DNA of 17,659 nt from Bacteroidota bacterium (GTDB lineage Bacteria > Bacteroidota > Bacteroidia > Flavobacteriales > Schleiferiaceae): NCBI GenBank assembly GCA_005786915.1, contig SYCM01000035.1, positions 1-17,659 of the forward strand, read 5' to 3'. The notes under the pieces are model-generated. The model did no database searches. It was not told where the DNA came from and saw only the letters and a list, made by a program, of their open reading frames with translations. This document shows, in pieces, positions 1 to 7,696 of the stretch. The translations under genes were made by a program, and so were the position numbers. Each line of letters starts with the position of its first letter. The stretch's first letter is position 1.

Positions 1-39
1 ATTTTCAGTCCATTGCTCTACCAACTGAGCTACCGAACC
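1..39 (-). tRNA. tRNA-Phe (GAA), 3' part cut by the window edge
   Basis: Read on the minus strand, the sequence gives a 7-base acceptor half GGTTCGG, then TA, a D-stem GCTC/GAGC closed around an 8-base loop, A26, the anticodon stem ATGGA, and the loop CTGAAAA. That places GAA at positions 34-36, which decodes phenylalanine codons. The anticodon 3' stem, variable loop, T-arm and acceptor 3' half lie outside the window. The 5' end at base 39 is set by the acceptor stem. The gene is transcribed divergently from coaX. Confidence 0.93.
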
Positions 40-52
40 AAAATCGGGAGTG

Positions 53-60
53 CAAATTTA
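53..60 (-). promoter_or_regulatory. Bacteroidota -7 promoter element for tRNA-Phe
   Basis: On the minus strand these bases read TAAATTTG, an exact match to the Bacteroidota sigma-A -7 consensus TAnnTTTG. The element ends 13 bases before the tRNA 5' end, a suitable distance for a short precursor leader. No clear TTG-type -33 element is seen at the usual 17-23 base spacing, only a weak GTTAG. Confidence 0.55.
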
Positions 61-76
61 AGCAAAAAACCTGAAC

Positions 77-84
77 TAACTTTG
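77..84 (+). promoter_or_regulatory. Bacteroidota -7 promoter element for coaX
   Basis: TAACTTTG is an exact match to TAnnTTTG. It ends only 10 bases before the coaX ATG, so transcription would begin within a few bases of the start codon and give a nearly leaderless message. The -33 region is weak: TTTA at 57-60 with a 16-base spacer. It overlaps the upstream region of the divergent tRNA-Phe promoter. Confidence 0.5.
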
Positions 85-94
85 GTTTCATCAA

Positions 95-799
95 ATGATT
101 GCTGTAGACGCTGGAAACACGACCATCAAAGTCCTGGAATTCGATCCATCGGGAGAAGTGGCATCCCTAAAAAAATGGCCGGCCGCTCAGTGGCGCGAAT
201 GCGCCGAGTCCCTCGAGGGCCTCAGCGATCAAGTGTGGATTGCAGATACCGCTAGCCGCCTATGGCCAGTAGGCACCTGCGTAACTGCGGCGCATCCGTG
301 GTCTTTCGAAATCCACTATTCCGCGCAGATTGGCAGCGACCGATTGGCCGCCATGGAAGGTGCCTTACTCCGAAACCCGGGCCGCTCCATCCTGATGATT
401 TCCTGCGGAACCTGCCTCACGTTTACCTACCTCCACCAAGGAACTCGGCTTCAGGGCGGTTCCATCGCGCCAGGATGGACCAGCCGCCTCCGGGCCCTCG
501 CCGAGCACACCGGAAGTCTTCCGCTCCTCAATCCCCTCAGCGATGAGGAACTTGAGGCGGCCTTGAGCGCCGACCCTCGAACCGAAACCACCGAGGAGAG
601 CATGCACCGCGGGGTGATTCAGGGAATTCTGGATCAGGCGCAGGCCGAAGTGGCACGATTTAGGCGATTGGACCCCGACCTCGTCCTCATCCTTCACGGC
701 GGCGACGCCCGGGCGTTGGAGGGTCGCATTAAAAACGGCATCTTTGCCGACGAAAATTGGATCGCCCACGGACTGTGGTCGATCGCCCAACGTACATGA
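95..799 (+). CDS. coaX: Type III pantothenate kinase
   Basis: Catalyses ATP-dependent phosphorylation of pantothenate, the first step of coenzyme A synthesis, in the cytoplasm. The 234-residue protein is close to the usual CoaX length. It carries the first phosphate motif VDAGNTTIK (residues 4-12), the GSDR stretch (80-83), the GT core of the second motif (105-106), GGSIAPG (121-127), a T...LP segment (139-143) and HGGDA (201-205) of the ASKHA fold. The motif normally written DxGT reads SCGT here, so the Asp regarded as the catalytic base is Ser103. That could mean an altered or weakened kinase, although every other motif is kept. The start is supported by the N-terminal motif at residue 4 and the TAACTTTG element 10 bases upstream. 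The stop overlaps the next gene's ATG in an ATGA. Confidence 0.9.
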   Translation: MIAVDAGNTTIKVLEFDPSGEVASLKKWPAAQWRECAESLEGLSDQVWIADTASRLWPVGTCVTAAHPWSFEIHYSAQIGSDRLAAMEGALLRNPGRSILMISCGTCLTFTYLHQGTRLQGGSIAPGWTSRLRALAEHTGSLPLLNPLSDEELEAALSADPRTETTEESMHRGVIQGILDQAQAEVARFRRLDPDLVLILHGGDARALEGRIKNGIFADENWIAHGLWSIAQRT

Positions 800-2130
800 T
801 CCGCAAGACCCTCCTCAAACTCTTCCTGACCGCCGTCCTCGTGCCCGCCCTCGCCCAGCAGCAATCGGTCAGTCCGTATTCCCTTTTTGGTGCCGGCTGG
901 TCCCAGCCTCAGGCCAACGCCTACCAGCAGTTTTTGGGCGGAGCGAGCGCGGCTGACCGCAATCCTTGGTACCTCAACCCCGACCAACCGGCCGCCCTCT
1001 CGGCCATTACGTACACCACCCTTGATTTTGGTGGACAGCTCACCGGCGTCGTTCAAACCAGCGACACCAACCAGCAGTTCAACCGCACCGGGGGCTTCAA
1101 TCACTTCGGAATCGCCGTTCCTCTGGCCAAAGGCATGGGCATTTCGGCGTCCCTGCGCCCCTACACGGCCGTGGGCTATGACTTTCAGCAGTTAGGCACC
1201 GATTCTGCCTTTGGCGACTGGATCCAGCGCTACGCTGGACGGGGCGGACTCAATTCCACTTCGCTTACGTGGGCCTGGTCCCCCATTAAGTACCTTTCGG
1301 TAGGTGCCACTGCGCGCTACCTCTTCGGCTCGGCAGACCGCAGCACCAAAGTCTACTTTACCGACGGTCGCTTTGATTACGCCGGCCAAGTTGAGCGCGT
1401 TCTCGTGAGCGATTGGCGCTGGAATGCCGGAGCCCAGCTCATCCTTCCGTTTGGCCTCAACGAGCTGGTGGCCGGCGCCCAGTACGAGCCTAAGGCAAGC
1501 CTCTCGGCCGTCCAGAACTACAACTGGTACAGTTTCAAAACCAACAGCGACGGGGCGGAGATTCCGCTCGACACCATCTCGGCGGTCAACGGCGCAGTGG
1601 GTACCGTGGCCTTTGGCGGCCGCCAGGCGGTGGGCCTTCGATGGGCCACCAACCGCAAGAACACGCTCCTTCCAGCGTGGACCCTAAGCGGACACTTCGA
1701 GCGCACCCACGTAGGCGACCACCGCGACTTCAATGCGACCCAATCGGGCAACTACCGCGGCTACGCCCAGGCCTGGATTGTTCAAGCGAGCGTGGTTCCA
1801 ACCCTCGTTTCTACGAAAAAGAAGCGCACGTCCTACTTCAGCCAAGTCCAGTACGTGGGCTCTTTTCGCCGCGACCATTTTGGTTTGTATGCGGGCGGAG
1901 CGCCCGGCGGTACCGCCGTTCGCGGATGGAGCGGCAACCTCGGTATGGCCATGCCCGTGGGCGGACGCAGCTTCATTCCCGGCGACGTGAAGGTGGCTAC
2001 GGTGCACGTTGGCCTCAATTTTGGAAGTATAGGTTCAATTAACCATGGATTAGTTCGAGAACAATATCTTCGCGCCGCCGTTGGTTTAACGTTGAACGAT
2101 CAGTGGTTTATGAAAGCAAAATTCCGTTAA
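796..2130 (+). CDS. Outer-membrane beta-barrel protein of the coaX-lptC cluster
   Basis: A 444-residue exported protein. Residues 1-20 form a classic signal peptide (basic MIRK, a hydrophobic core, ALA before QQQ). The mature N-terminus has the SPYSLFGAG pattern (26-34) common in Bacteroidota outer-membrane proteins, followed by alternating Gly/aromatic strands typical of a barrel. The protein ends in KAKFR. The fold resembles FadL/PorP-like barrels, but I cannot name a substrate. I chose ATG 796, inside an ATGA overlap with coaX, over an in-frame ATG at 757, because only the shorter start places the signal peptide at the N-terminus. It lies two bases before the TPR gene, in a block that also encodes LptC, so a role in outer-membrane biogenesis is possible; this is inference from context. 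The last ~100 bases are AT-richer than the rest. Confidence 0.85.
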   Translation: MIRKTLLKLFLTAVLVPALAQQQSVSPYSLFGAGWSQPQANAYQQFLGGASAADRNPWYLNPDQPAALSAITYTTLDFGGQLTGVVQTSDTNQQFNRTGGFNHFGIAVPLAKGMGISASLRPYTAVGYDFQQLGTDSAFGDWIQRYAGRGGLNSTSLTWAWSPIKYLSVGATARYLFGSADRSTKVYFTDGRFDYAGQVERVLVSDWRWNAGAQLILPFGLNELVAGAQYEPKASLSAVQNYNWYSFKTNSDGAEIPLDTISAVNGAVGTVAFGGRQAVGLRWATNRKNTLLPAWTLSGHFERTHVGDHRDFNATQSGNYRGYAQAWIVQASVVPTLVSTKKKRTSYFSQVQYVGSFRRDHFGLYAGGAPGGTAVRGWSGNLGMAMPVGGRSFIPGDVKVATVHVGLNFGSIGSINHGLVREQYLRAAVGLTLNDQWFMKAKFR

Positions 2131-2132
2131 GT

Positions 2133-3554
2133 ATGAAACGAGTTCTTGGATTCCTCTTGCTAGTAGCTGCCCTGGGTAGCCAGCCCCTCTTTGGTCAAAA
2201 AGCGGTTTGGGGCAAAAACGCCACTGATTCTACGGTGTGCTTTGAAAAGTTCAATACGTTCGGAGCTCTGTACAACAGCAAGTCCTACGTCGAGGCCTAC
2301 GAACCCTGGAAGGCCGTTTACGAAACCTGCCCCCAAGCCACGGAGGTCATTTACAAGTTTGCCCCCAAGATCCTGGAAGCAAAAATCAAGGAAGCCACCG
2401 ACCCTAAGGTCAAGCAAGACTTGATTCGCCTGCTGCTTTCGACCTACGACCGCCGCAACCAGCTGTACCCGGGTAAAGAAGCCGAAATCCTCGCCCAAAA
2501 GGCCGACGATTTCTGGACCTACTACCCAGACAGCGCTTCGACAGCCTACGCCATGTACAAAAAGGTTTTTGACATGGACCCCAAGGCCCTTCAGCCCGCC
2601 TACCTGAACAACTACTTTAATGTGGTCATCAAACTCTACAAAGAAGAGAAGCTGAACTCGTTTGGATTGGTCGAAGGATTTAACGACGTCGCCGAAGCCA
2701 TTGAAATTCAGTCCAACGACCGCAACACGTTGATCGCCCAGCTCACCGAAAAGGACACCTTGGGCACTATTTCGGATCGCGAGAAGCGCAACCTCGACGC
2801 GAACCGCAAGCTGCTGGCGCAGTCCGAGAAGCTGTTGGGCAACATCGAGAAGGGCATTGCTCCGCTGCTGACCTGCGAGCGCTTGACCCTGATCTACAAC
2901 GACTCGACCTATGCGCTGCACACCACCGACAAGTCGTGGTTGGCGCGCGCCATCACCATGCTCTCCAAAGAACGCACGGCGGCCGACGGAACGACGTCAA
3001 ACTGCACCGACAACCCGATGTACTTCAAAGCGGCTTCGTCGCTCTACAAGCTCGAGCCCACGGCCAAGGCCGCGCGTTCCATGGGCCTCCTGAGCGTGAA
3101 AAACGGCATGTATGCCGAGGCCAGAAAGTACTTTGACGACGCGATCCGTCAGGAAGTCGATCCGAAGAAGCGTTCCATGGACTGGCTGAAGCTGGCCGTG
3201 ATCGCCGAGAAGCAAGGGCAGCTTGCCGAAGCCAAGCGCGCGTGCCTCGAGTCCGCCCGCGCCAACCCCGAATCGGGCGAGGCCTACCTCTTCCTGGCTT
3301 CGGTCTATGCCAAGGCAGCAGGATCTTGCGGCAGCAATGCCTTTGAAAAGAATGCCGTGTACTGGGCGGCCATCAACATGGCCAACCGCGCGGCTTCGGT
3401 CCAGCCTGACCTGGCGGCCCGCGCTGAATCGCTGGCCTCGGCCTTCCGCAAAAACGTGCCCGACAAGTCAATCGCCTTCCAGTTTAACTACAAGGAAGGG
3501 GATACCTACACGATCGGCTGTTGGATCAACGAGCGCGTCGTTGTTCGCTTCTAA
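2133..3554 (+). CDS. Exported TPR-repeat protein of the coaX-lptC cluster
   Basis: A 473-residue protein with a signal peptide at residues 1-22 (MKRVLGFLLLVAALG, then QPLFGQ), so probably periplasmic. Helical repeat pairs appear near residues 40-70 (SYVEAYEPWKAVYETCP) and more clearly at about 294-400, where GMYAEARKYFDDAI and GQLAEAKRACLESA have TPR spacing and small-residue patterns. The tail is a conserved-looking domain ending KEGDTYTIGCWINE. ATG 2133 was chosen over an in-frame ATG at 2103, which lies inside the upstream gene and would bury the signal peptide. It begins two bases after the barrel gene and its end overlaps lptC. TPR scaffolds bind protein partners. Here the partner could be the adjacent barrel or LptC, but nothing in the sequence proves this. 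Confidence 0.85.
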   Translation: MKRVLGFLLLVAALGSQPLFGQKAVWGKNATDSTVCFEKFNTFGALYNSKSYVEAYEPWKAVYETCPQATEVIYKFAPKILEAKIKEATDPKVKQDLIRLLLSTYDRRNQLYPGKEAEILAQKADDFWTYYPDSASTAYAMYKKVFDMDPKALQPAYLNNYFNVVIKLYKEEKLNSFGLVEGFNDVAEAIEIQSNDRNTLIAQLTEKDTLGTISDREKRNLDANRKLLAQSEKLLGNIEKGIAPLLTCERLTLIYNDSTYALHTTDKSWLARAITMLSKERTAADGTTSNCTDNPMYFKAASSLYKLEPTAKAARSMGLLSVKNGMYAEARKYFDDAIRQEVDPKKRSMDWLKLAVIAEKQGQLAEAKRACLESARANPESGEAYLFLASVYAKAAGSCGSNAFEKNAVYWAAINMANRAASVQPDLAARAESLASAFRKNVPDKSIAFQFNYKEGDTYTIGCWINERVVVRF

Positions 3555-4098
3555 GCGCGTACTCCTCTTTGTGCTGGGCGTCGTGGTGGCTTCGTGCCGC
3601 AACGACGCCCAAGACGTTAAAAAGATCCGCAGCGTCGCCAAGGGGCCCAGCTCCATACAGTACGGAATTACCGTCGTGTACTCCGACACTTCGACCGTGC
3701 AGTGGCGCTTGAAGGCGCGCGAACTGGAAGAGGTGCGCACCGGCGGCCAAACCGAGCGCGAGGTGTTTCGAGGCGAGGTGTCTGCCGTGCAGTTGCTCCA
3801 GGGCAAGCCGACGGGCCGTTCGCTGACGGCCGACCAAATCGTGCGCGACGTGCGCAAGCAAAAGTGGTTTCTGACGGGCGGTGTTGCCGTGCGCCAAGGA
3901 GCCCGCAAGTCCCTGCGTACGGAATCTCTGGAATGGGACCGCAGCTCCGGCAAAATCTTGGGCAGCCAATGGGTCGAAATCAACGACGAAGGCCAAACCC
4001 TGAGCGGAACCGGATTCGAGGCCATGGAAGATCTCTCCGTGTACACCATCTTTGAGGTGTCGGGCCAATTTGACGAACAAACACCCAAGAACCCATGA
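3541..4098 (+). CDS. lptC: LPS export protein LptC, predicted lipoprotein
   Basis: LptC joins the inner-membrane LptBFG transporter to the periplasmic LptA bridge that moves lipopolysaccharide outward. The 185-residue product begins MFASKRVLLFVLGVVVASC, a lipoprotein signal with lipobox VASC and lipidated Cys19. The mature part (SIQYGITVVYSD, WFLTGGVAVRQG, TESLEWDRSSGKI, LSGTGFEA) has the strand pattern of the LptC/OstA jelly roll. No ATG gives a proper signal peptide: the frame is open far upstream inside the TPR gene, but TTG at 3541 sits right before the basic residues, so I chose it. The 14-base overlap with the TPR gene implies translational coupling. The 3' end overlaps the next ATG (ATGA). 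E. coli LptC is membrane-anchored instead of lipidated, so anchoring differs here. Confidence 0.85.
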   Translation: MFASKRVLLFVLGVVVASCRNDAQDVKKIRSVAKGPSSIQYGITVVYSDTSTVQWRLKARELEEVRTGGQTEREVFRGEVSAVQLLQGKPTGRSLTADQIVRDVRKQKWFLTGGVAVRQGARKSLRTESLEWDRSSGKILGSQWVEINDEGQTLSGTGFEAMEDLSVYTIFEVSGQFDEQTPKNP

Positions 4099-4289
4099 AC
4101 AGCCCCATGCGTTGGCGCGTCCTCGAGTGGATTTACTACGTGACCGCCATTTTATCTGCCGAAGCTGCGTGGTCCTTTTATGCGACGGAACCCAAGCGGG
4201 CCCTCTTGTTCGCTGCCTTCACCGTGGGTTCTATCGCCATGGCCCTCTGGCGTCGGTCGCAGCGCCTTAAATCCAACAAGCCCTCATGA
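4095..4289 (+). CDS. Small two-helix inner-membrane protein, unknown function
   Basis: A 64-residue protein with two hydrophobic segments, about residues 10-28 (LEWIYYVTAILSAEAAW) and 35-53 (RALLFAAFTVGSIAMALW), joined by a short polar turn and ending in a basic tail (RRSQRLKSNKPS). By the positive-inside rule both ends are likely cytoplasmic. I do not recognise a named family. It overlaps lptC by ATGA upstream and the CNNM-type gene by ATGA downstream, so it is very likely translated as part of the same message. A membrane accessory to LPS export or to the adjacent transporter is possible, but this is inference from position only. Confidence 0.75.
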   Translation: MNSPMRWRVLEWIYYVTAILSAEAAWSFYATEPKRALLFAAFTVGSIAMALWRRSQRLKSNKPS

Positions 4290-5524
4290 TCGAGGCGCTG
4301 ATCCTGCTCTTGGTTTCTCTTGCGGCCTCTGCATTTTTTTCAGGGACCGAAATCGCCTTTTTGACCGCCAACCGACTTCAGCTCGAAATTGACCTCAAGC
4401 GCAAGGTGGTCCCATTCTGGGTGGCCCACTGGATCAGCAACCCCCAGCAGTTCTTGGTCACCATGCTCATTGGCAACACCTTGGCGCTGGTCGTCGTCGG
4501 TGCCCAATTCGCGGTCCTCATGCACCCCGTCCTCGAGCCCTTGATGAGCTTGCCGCTGGTCCTGCTCCTTGAAACCTTGATATCCACGGTAGTTGTGCTC
4601 TTTCTGGCGGAGTACATCCCCAAGGCCCTCTTTCGCGAGCAGGCCAATCGCGCCCTGGTATGGGGTGCTGTTCCGGCCGCGGTCTGCTACGTGCTCTTTT
4701 GGCCCATCTCCATCTCACTGACCAAGTTCAATGACTGGCTCTTTAAGCGCATGGGGTCGGAATTCCACGGAACCACCCACGCGCGGGTATTTGGCTTGGC
4801 GGACCTCAACAGCTTGGTCGACGAGGCCAGCCAAAAAGACGAACAAGACCCTGAAGTCGAGCTGTTTCGCAACGCCCTCGACTTTGCCGAGGTCAAAGTG
4901 CGCGCGTGCATGGTTCCGCGCCCGGAACTCGTGGCGGTTCCCGTGACGATCCCCCTCGAAGAACTAAGGTCCACCTTTGTCGAATCGGGATTCAGCCGTC
5001 TGCTGGTGTACCGAGAGGAACTCGACGACGCCTTTGCCTACGTGCACCAGTTTGAGCTGTTCAAAAATCCCAAGTCTTTGAGGTCGGTTCTTACGCCGCT
5101 TTCTTTTGTGCCCGAGGCGATGAACGCCCAAGAGGTCTTTCAGCAGCTCATTCGCGAGAAGCGGAGCATGGCACTCGTCGTCGACGACCTCGGCGACCTG
5201 GTGGGCATGGTCACTCTGGAAGACATCATTGAGGAGCTCTTCGGTGAAATTGACGACGAACACGACCAGGATTCGCTGGTTGAGCAGGTGCTGGACGACG
5301 GCTTTCGCTTGGATGGCCGCTTGGAGGTAAACTACCTCAACGACCAGTACGATTTGGGCCTTCCGGAATCGGACCGCTTCACCACCTTGGGCGGGTTGGT
5401 TACTGATTTAGCCGGCAAGCTTCCCGAGCCCGGCGACACTGTCGTGGTGGGCGCTTGGCGGCTCGAAGTAGAGGGCATGGAAGTCCAGCGCGTAAAGCAA
5501 GTGCTGGTGCGCCGCGACGCGTGA
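4286..5524 (+). CDS. CNNM/CorC-family DUF21-CBS membrane protein (annotated as hemolysin or GldE-like)
   Basis: A 412-residue protein with the full family architecture. Residues 1 to ~150 form the DUF21 membrane domain (start MIEALILLLVSLAASAFFSG, with the SGTEIAF motif and the LAEYIPK helix end). Residues ~200-325 are a CBS-pair module, including MVPRPELVAVP and VTLEDIIEELFGEIDDEHD. Residues ~335-410 are the CorC/HlyC C-terminal domain. Relatives are linked to Mg2+/divalent cation transport. In Bacteroidota the same architecture also occurs in GldE of the gliding/type IX secretion machinery, and I cannot separate these by eye, so no symbol is given. The name 'hemolysin' reflects old homology and not a proven toxin. 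It is coupled to the 64-residue gene by ATGA. Confidence 0.88.
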   Translation: MIEALILLLVSLAASAFFSGTEIAFLTANRLQLEIDLKRKVVPFWVAHWISNPQQFLVTMLIGNTLALVVVGAQFAVLMHPVLEPLMSLPLVLLLETLISTVVVLFLAEYIPKALFREQANRALVWGAVPAAVCYVLFWPISISLTKFNDWLFKRMGSEFHGTTHARVFGLADLNSLVDEASQKDEQDPEVELFRNALDFAEVKVRACMVPRPELVAVPVTIPLEELRSTFVESGFSRLLVYREELDDAFAYVHQFELFKNPKSLRSVLTPLSFVPEAMNAQEVFQQLIREKRSMALVVDDLGDLVGMVTLEDIIEELFGEIDDEHDQDSLVEQVLDDGFRLDGRLEVNYLNDQYDLGLPESDRFTTLGGLVTDLAGKLPEPGDTVVVGAWRLEVEGMEVQRVKQVLVRRDA

Positions 5525-5532
5525 TTAGGGGG

Positions 5533-5562
5533 TTGTAGTGCCGCCAGGTCGTTGTATATTCG
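5533..5562 (+). promoter_or_regulatory. Bacteroidota-type promoter for the PpiD gene
   Basis: A -33 TTG at 5533-5535 is separated by 19 bases from TATATTCG at 5555-5562, which matches TAnnTTTG except for one C. This spacing is the best fit to the Bacteroidota consensus in the window. The start codon lies 21 bases downstream of the -7 element. It would let the foldase be expressed independently of the upstream cluster. Confidence 0.55.
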
Positions 5563-5583
5563 CGACCTTATTTACACCTAGTT

Positions 5584-7656
5584 ATGGGACTTTTTGAAGC
5601 TATCCGCAGCCGTTCGGCACTCGTTGTTGGAGTCATTGGAATTTCGTTGGTTGCCTTTGTACTAACGGATTTTTTAACCTCGGGAAATATGCTGTTTCAG
5701 GGCGACCGCGACGTCGTCGGCCGCATTCAAGGCGAGAAAATTTCGTACATGGAGTTCAACAAAGAAGTGGAGCAACTCAGCCAAAATCCGCAGTACGGTC
5801 AAGCCACACCGCTGCAAATCAGCGAATTGGTTTGGAATAACCTCCTCAACGAGAAGTTGCTCGTCAACCCCATGAGCGAGTTGGGCTTTACCGTGACGAC
5901 CGAAGAGCTGACCAAGGTCATCGAAATGTCCCCCTCGGTGCAGCAAATGCCAGGTCTTCAGGATCCGAACACGGGTCAGTTCCGTCCCGACCTCCTACGC
6001 AGCGCCCTACAAAACCTGCGCGACCAGCGCGAGAGTTCGCCCGAGGCAGCCGCCCAATGGGACAGCTGGGTGGCTTACGAACAAGACGTGAAGAACCAGG
6101 CCCTGAGCAGCAAAATTTACGACGCCGTCGCCGCGGGAATGCGCATGCCGCAAAGCCTACAGTTGGCCCAAAATTCGCGCAACAACCGCCAACTGCAGCT
6201 CAAAGTAGCGGCCATGACCGTTTCCGAAGTCAAAGACAGTGAAGTCACCCCGACCGACGACGACTTTCAGGCCATCTACGACGAGTACAAGCCGAACTTT
6301 AAGGTGATTGCGCCGCTGCGCGACGCTATGGTGGCTGATTTTCCCTTGGTGCCCTCAGAGCAGGATTTAGCCGTGGCCCAGGTAGAGCTCGCCAAAATAG
6401 GCGCGGACTTCGCGGCGTCGGTAGACGACAGCGCGTTTGCTGCGGCCAACACCGACGTGTTTGTACCCATCGCGCTCCGTCCCGAGGCGAGCATCAACCC
6501 CAACGTGCTTCCGTACGTTCAGGGCAAGGGAACGGGCTTTGTTTCGGAGCCTATTAAAGACGGCGACATATACCGCATTGTCAAGGTCATGGGTCGTGCT
6601 TCACTGCCTGATTCGGCGCGCGCAAAGCATATTCTTGTAGCGTTTGCCGGAGCCGAACGTTCGCAAGCCACGCGTTCCTACCAAGAGGCAAAAGCATTGG
6701 CCGACAGCCTGCTGAAGCAGCTCAAGTCGGGTGCGTCGTTCAACGATTTGAGCAAGGAGTACAGCAGCGACGTGGTCGCAGCTTCTAAAGACGGCGACTT
6801 GGGTTGGTTTCAGCCTGGACAAATGACTCCCGCATTTGAAGCGTTTTGCTTCGAAAAGGCTACCGGAAGCCTCGATTTAGTCGAGACCGAGTTTGGATTC
6901 CACTTGGTACAGGTAACCGGCCAAAAAGGTGCCCGCCCGGCTCTGCGCCTGGCTGAAGTGGTGCGCCGCGTCACGGTCAGCCCCGAGTCGGAGCAAAAGG
7001 TGTACGCTAAAGCGGGCGAACTCGCGAAATTGCTTCAAGAGGGCGTGAGCGCGGAGGAAGCCGCAAAAAAAGTGGGGGCACAGTTGATTCCTGCCCGTAA
7101 CGTGCGCGCGACCGACGCCTCGGTAATGGGCATGGCCGACAACCGCGAAGTAGTTCGGTGGATGTTCAGTGAAGAGCGCGAAGTAGGTGACGTCAGCGTG
7201 ATCAATAACAACTACAAGTCCTACGCCGTAGTGCAGCTGAGCGCAGTCTACGAGGAGGGCTACAAGCCCCTGGAGGCGGTTAAAGAAGATTTGAAACCCC
7301 TCGCGATCAACCGCGCCAAGGTGCGCTTGCTGGCCGAGCGCTTGACTGCCCAGAAGAACCTTCAATGGACCGACGCGAGCGTAACGCTAGCTGCTCCGTT
7401 CTTGCCGACGGGCCGTGAGCCCAAGGTGGTGGGTATGGCCGCCGGCGCCAAGGTCGGCTTCACTTCGGCGGTAATCGAAGGCAGCAACGGTGCGTACCGC
7501 TTCAAGCTGGTCAACGCCTTTGATGCGCCTGCGTCGCTCACTCCCGCCGACGTAGCGGCTGAGAACAACCGCCTTGCCGGCAGCGTGCAGCAGATGCTGC
7601 TTCAGTCGCTGCTCCAGTCAGCCAAGGTCGAAGACAACCGCGGAGCGTTCTACTGA
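5584..7656 (+). CDS. ppiD: PpiD-type periplasmic peptidyl-prolyl isomerase / chaperone
   Basis: A 690-residue membrane-anchored foldase. Residues 1-10 are cytoplasmic, a single helix spans about 11-30 (SALVVGVIGISLVAFVLTDF), and the rest should be periplasmic. An N-terminal SurA/PpiD-like chaperone region follows, with the GRIQGEKISYMEFN segment near residue 46. A parvulin domain lies at about 343-449: AKHILVAF, SFNDLSKEYSSD, DGDLGWFQPGQMTPAFE and TEFGFHLVQV are its hallmark strands. The remaining ~240 residues resemble the substrate-binding C-terminal part of PpiD. It helps newly exported outer-membrane and periplasmic proteins fold. Length is similar to or slightly above E. coli PpiD. It follows the lptC cluster after 59 bases and has its own promoter, consistent with a broader housekeeping role. 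SurA is the alternative name, but the N-terminal membrane anchor favours PpiD. Confidence 0.9.
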   Translation: MGLFEAIRSRSALVVGVIGISLVAFVLTDFLTSGNMLFQGDRDVVGRIQGEKISYMEFNKEVEQLSQNPQYGQATPLQISELVWNNLLNEKLLVNPMSELGFTVTTEELTKVIEMSPSVQQMPGLQDPNTGQFRPDLLRSALQNLRDQRESSPEAAAQWDSWVAYEQDVKNQALSSKIYDAVAAGMRMPQSLQLAQNSRNNRQLQLKVAAMTVSEVKDSEVTPTDDDFQAIYDEYKPNFKVIAPLRDAMVADFPLVPSEQDLAVAQVELAKIGADFAASVDDSAFAAANTDVFVPIALRPEASINPNVLPYVQGKGTGFVSEPIKDGDIYRIVKVMGRASLPDSARAKHILVAFAGAERSQATRSYQEAKALADSLLKQLKSGASFNDLSKEYSSDVVAASKDGDLGWFQPGQMTPAFEAFCFEKATGSLDLVETEFGFHLVQVTGQKGARPALRLAEVVRRVTVSPESEQKVYAKAGELAKLLQEGVSAEEAAKKVGAQLIPARNVRATDASVMGMADNREVVRWMFSEEREVGDVSVINNNYKSYAVVQLSAVYEEGYKPLEAVKEDLKPLAINRAKVRLLAERLTAQKNLQWTDASVTLAAPFLPTGREPKVVGMAAGAKVGFTSAVIEGSNGAYRFKLVNAFDAPASLTPADVAAENNRLAGSVQQMLLQSLLQSAKVEDNRGAFY

Positions 7657-7696
7657 GATCGCCCCACCGTGAACCTCGTTCGGTAGAGCGAGGGGG

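Noticed and set aside
757..795. Longer start for the barrel protein
   Set aside because: Adds 13 polar residues before the signal peptide and lies inside coaX; the ATGA start at 796 fits better.
2160..2921. Minus-strand open frame of 253 codons opposite the TPR gene
   Set aside because: Gln/Val/Gly-rich shadow translation; the plus strand carries a signal peptide and TPR pattern with tight operon spacing.
3223..3540. Upstream extension of the lptC frame from an ATG at 3223
   Set aside because: The extra 106 residues are Pro/Arg/Ser-rich, lie wholly inside the TPR gene and would bury the lipoprotein signal.
7674..7693. Small CCTCG/CGAGG hairpin as a separate RNA element
   Set aside because: The stem is short with a wobble pair and no T-run; it is probably incidental next to the strong terminator.
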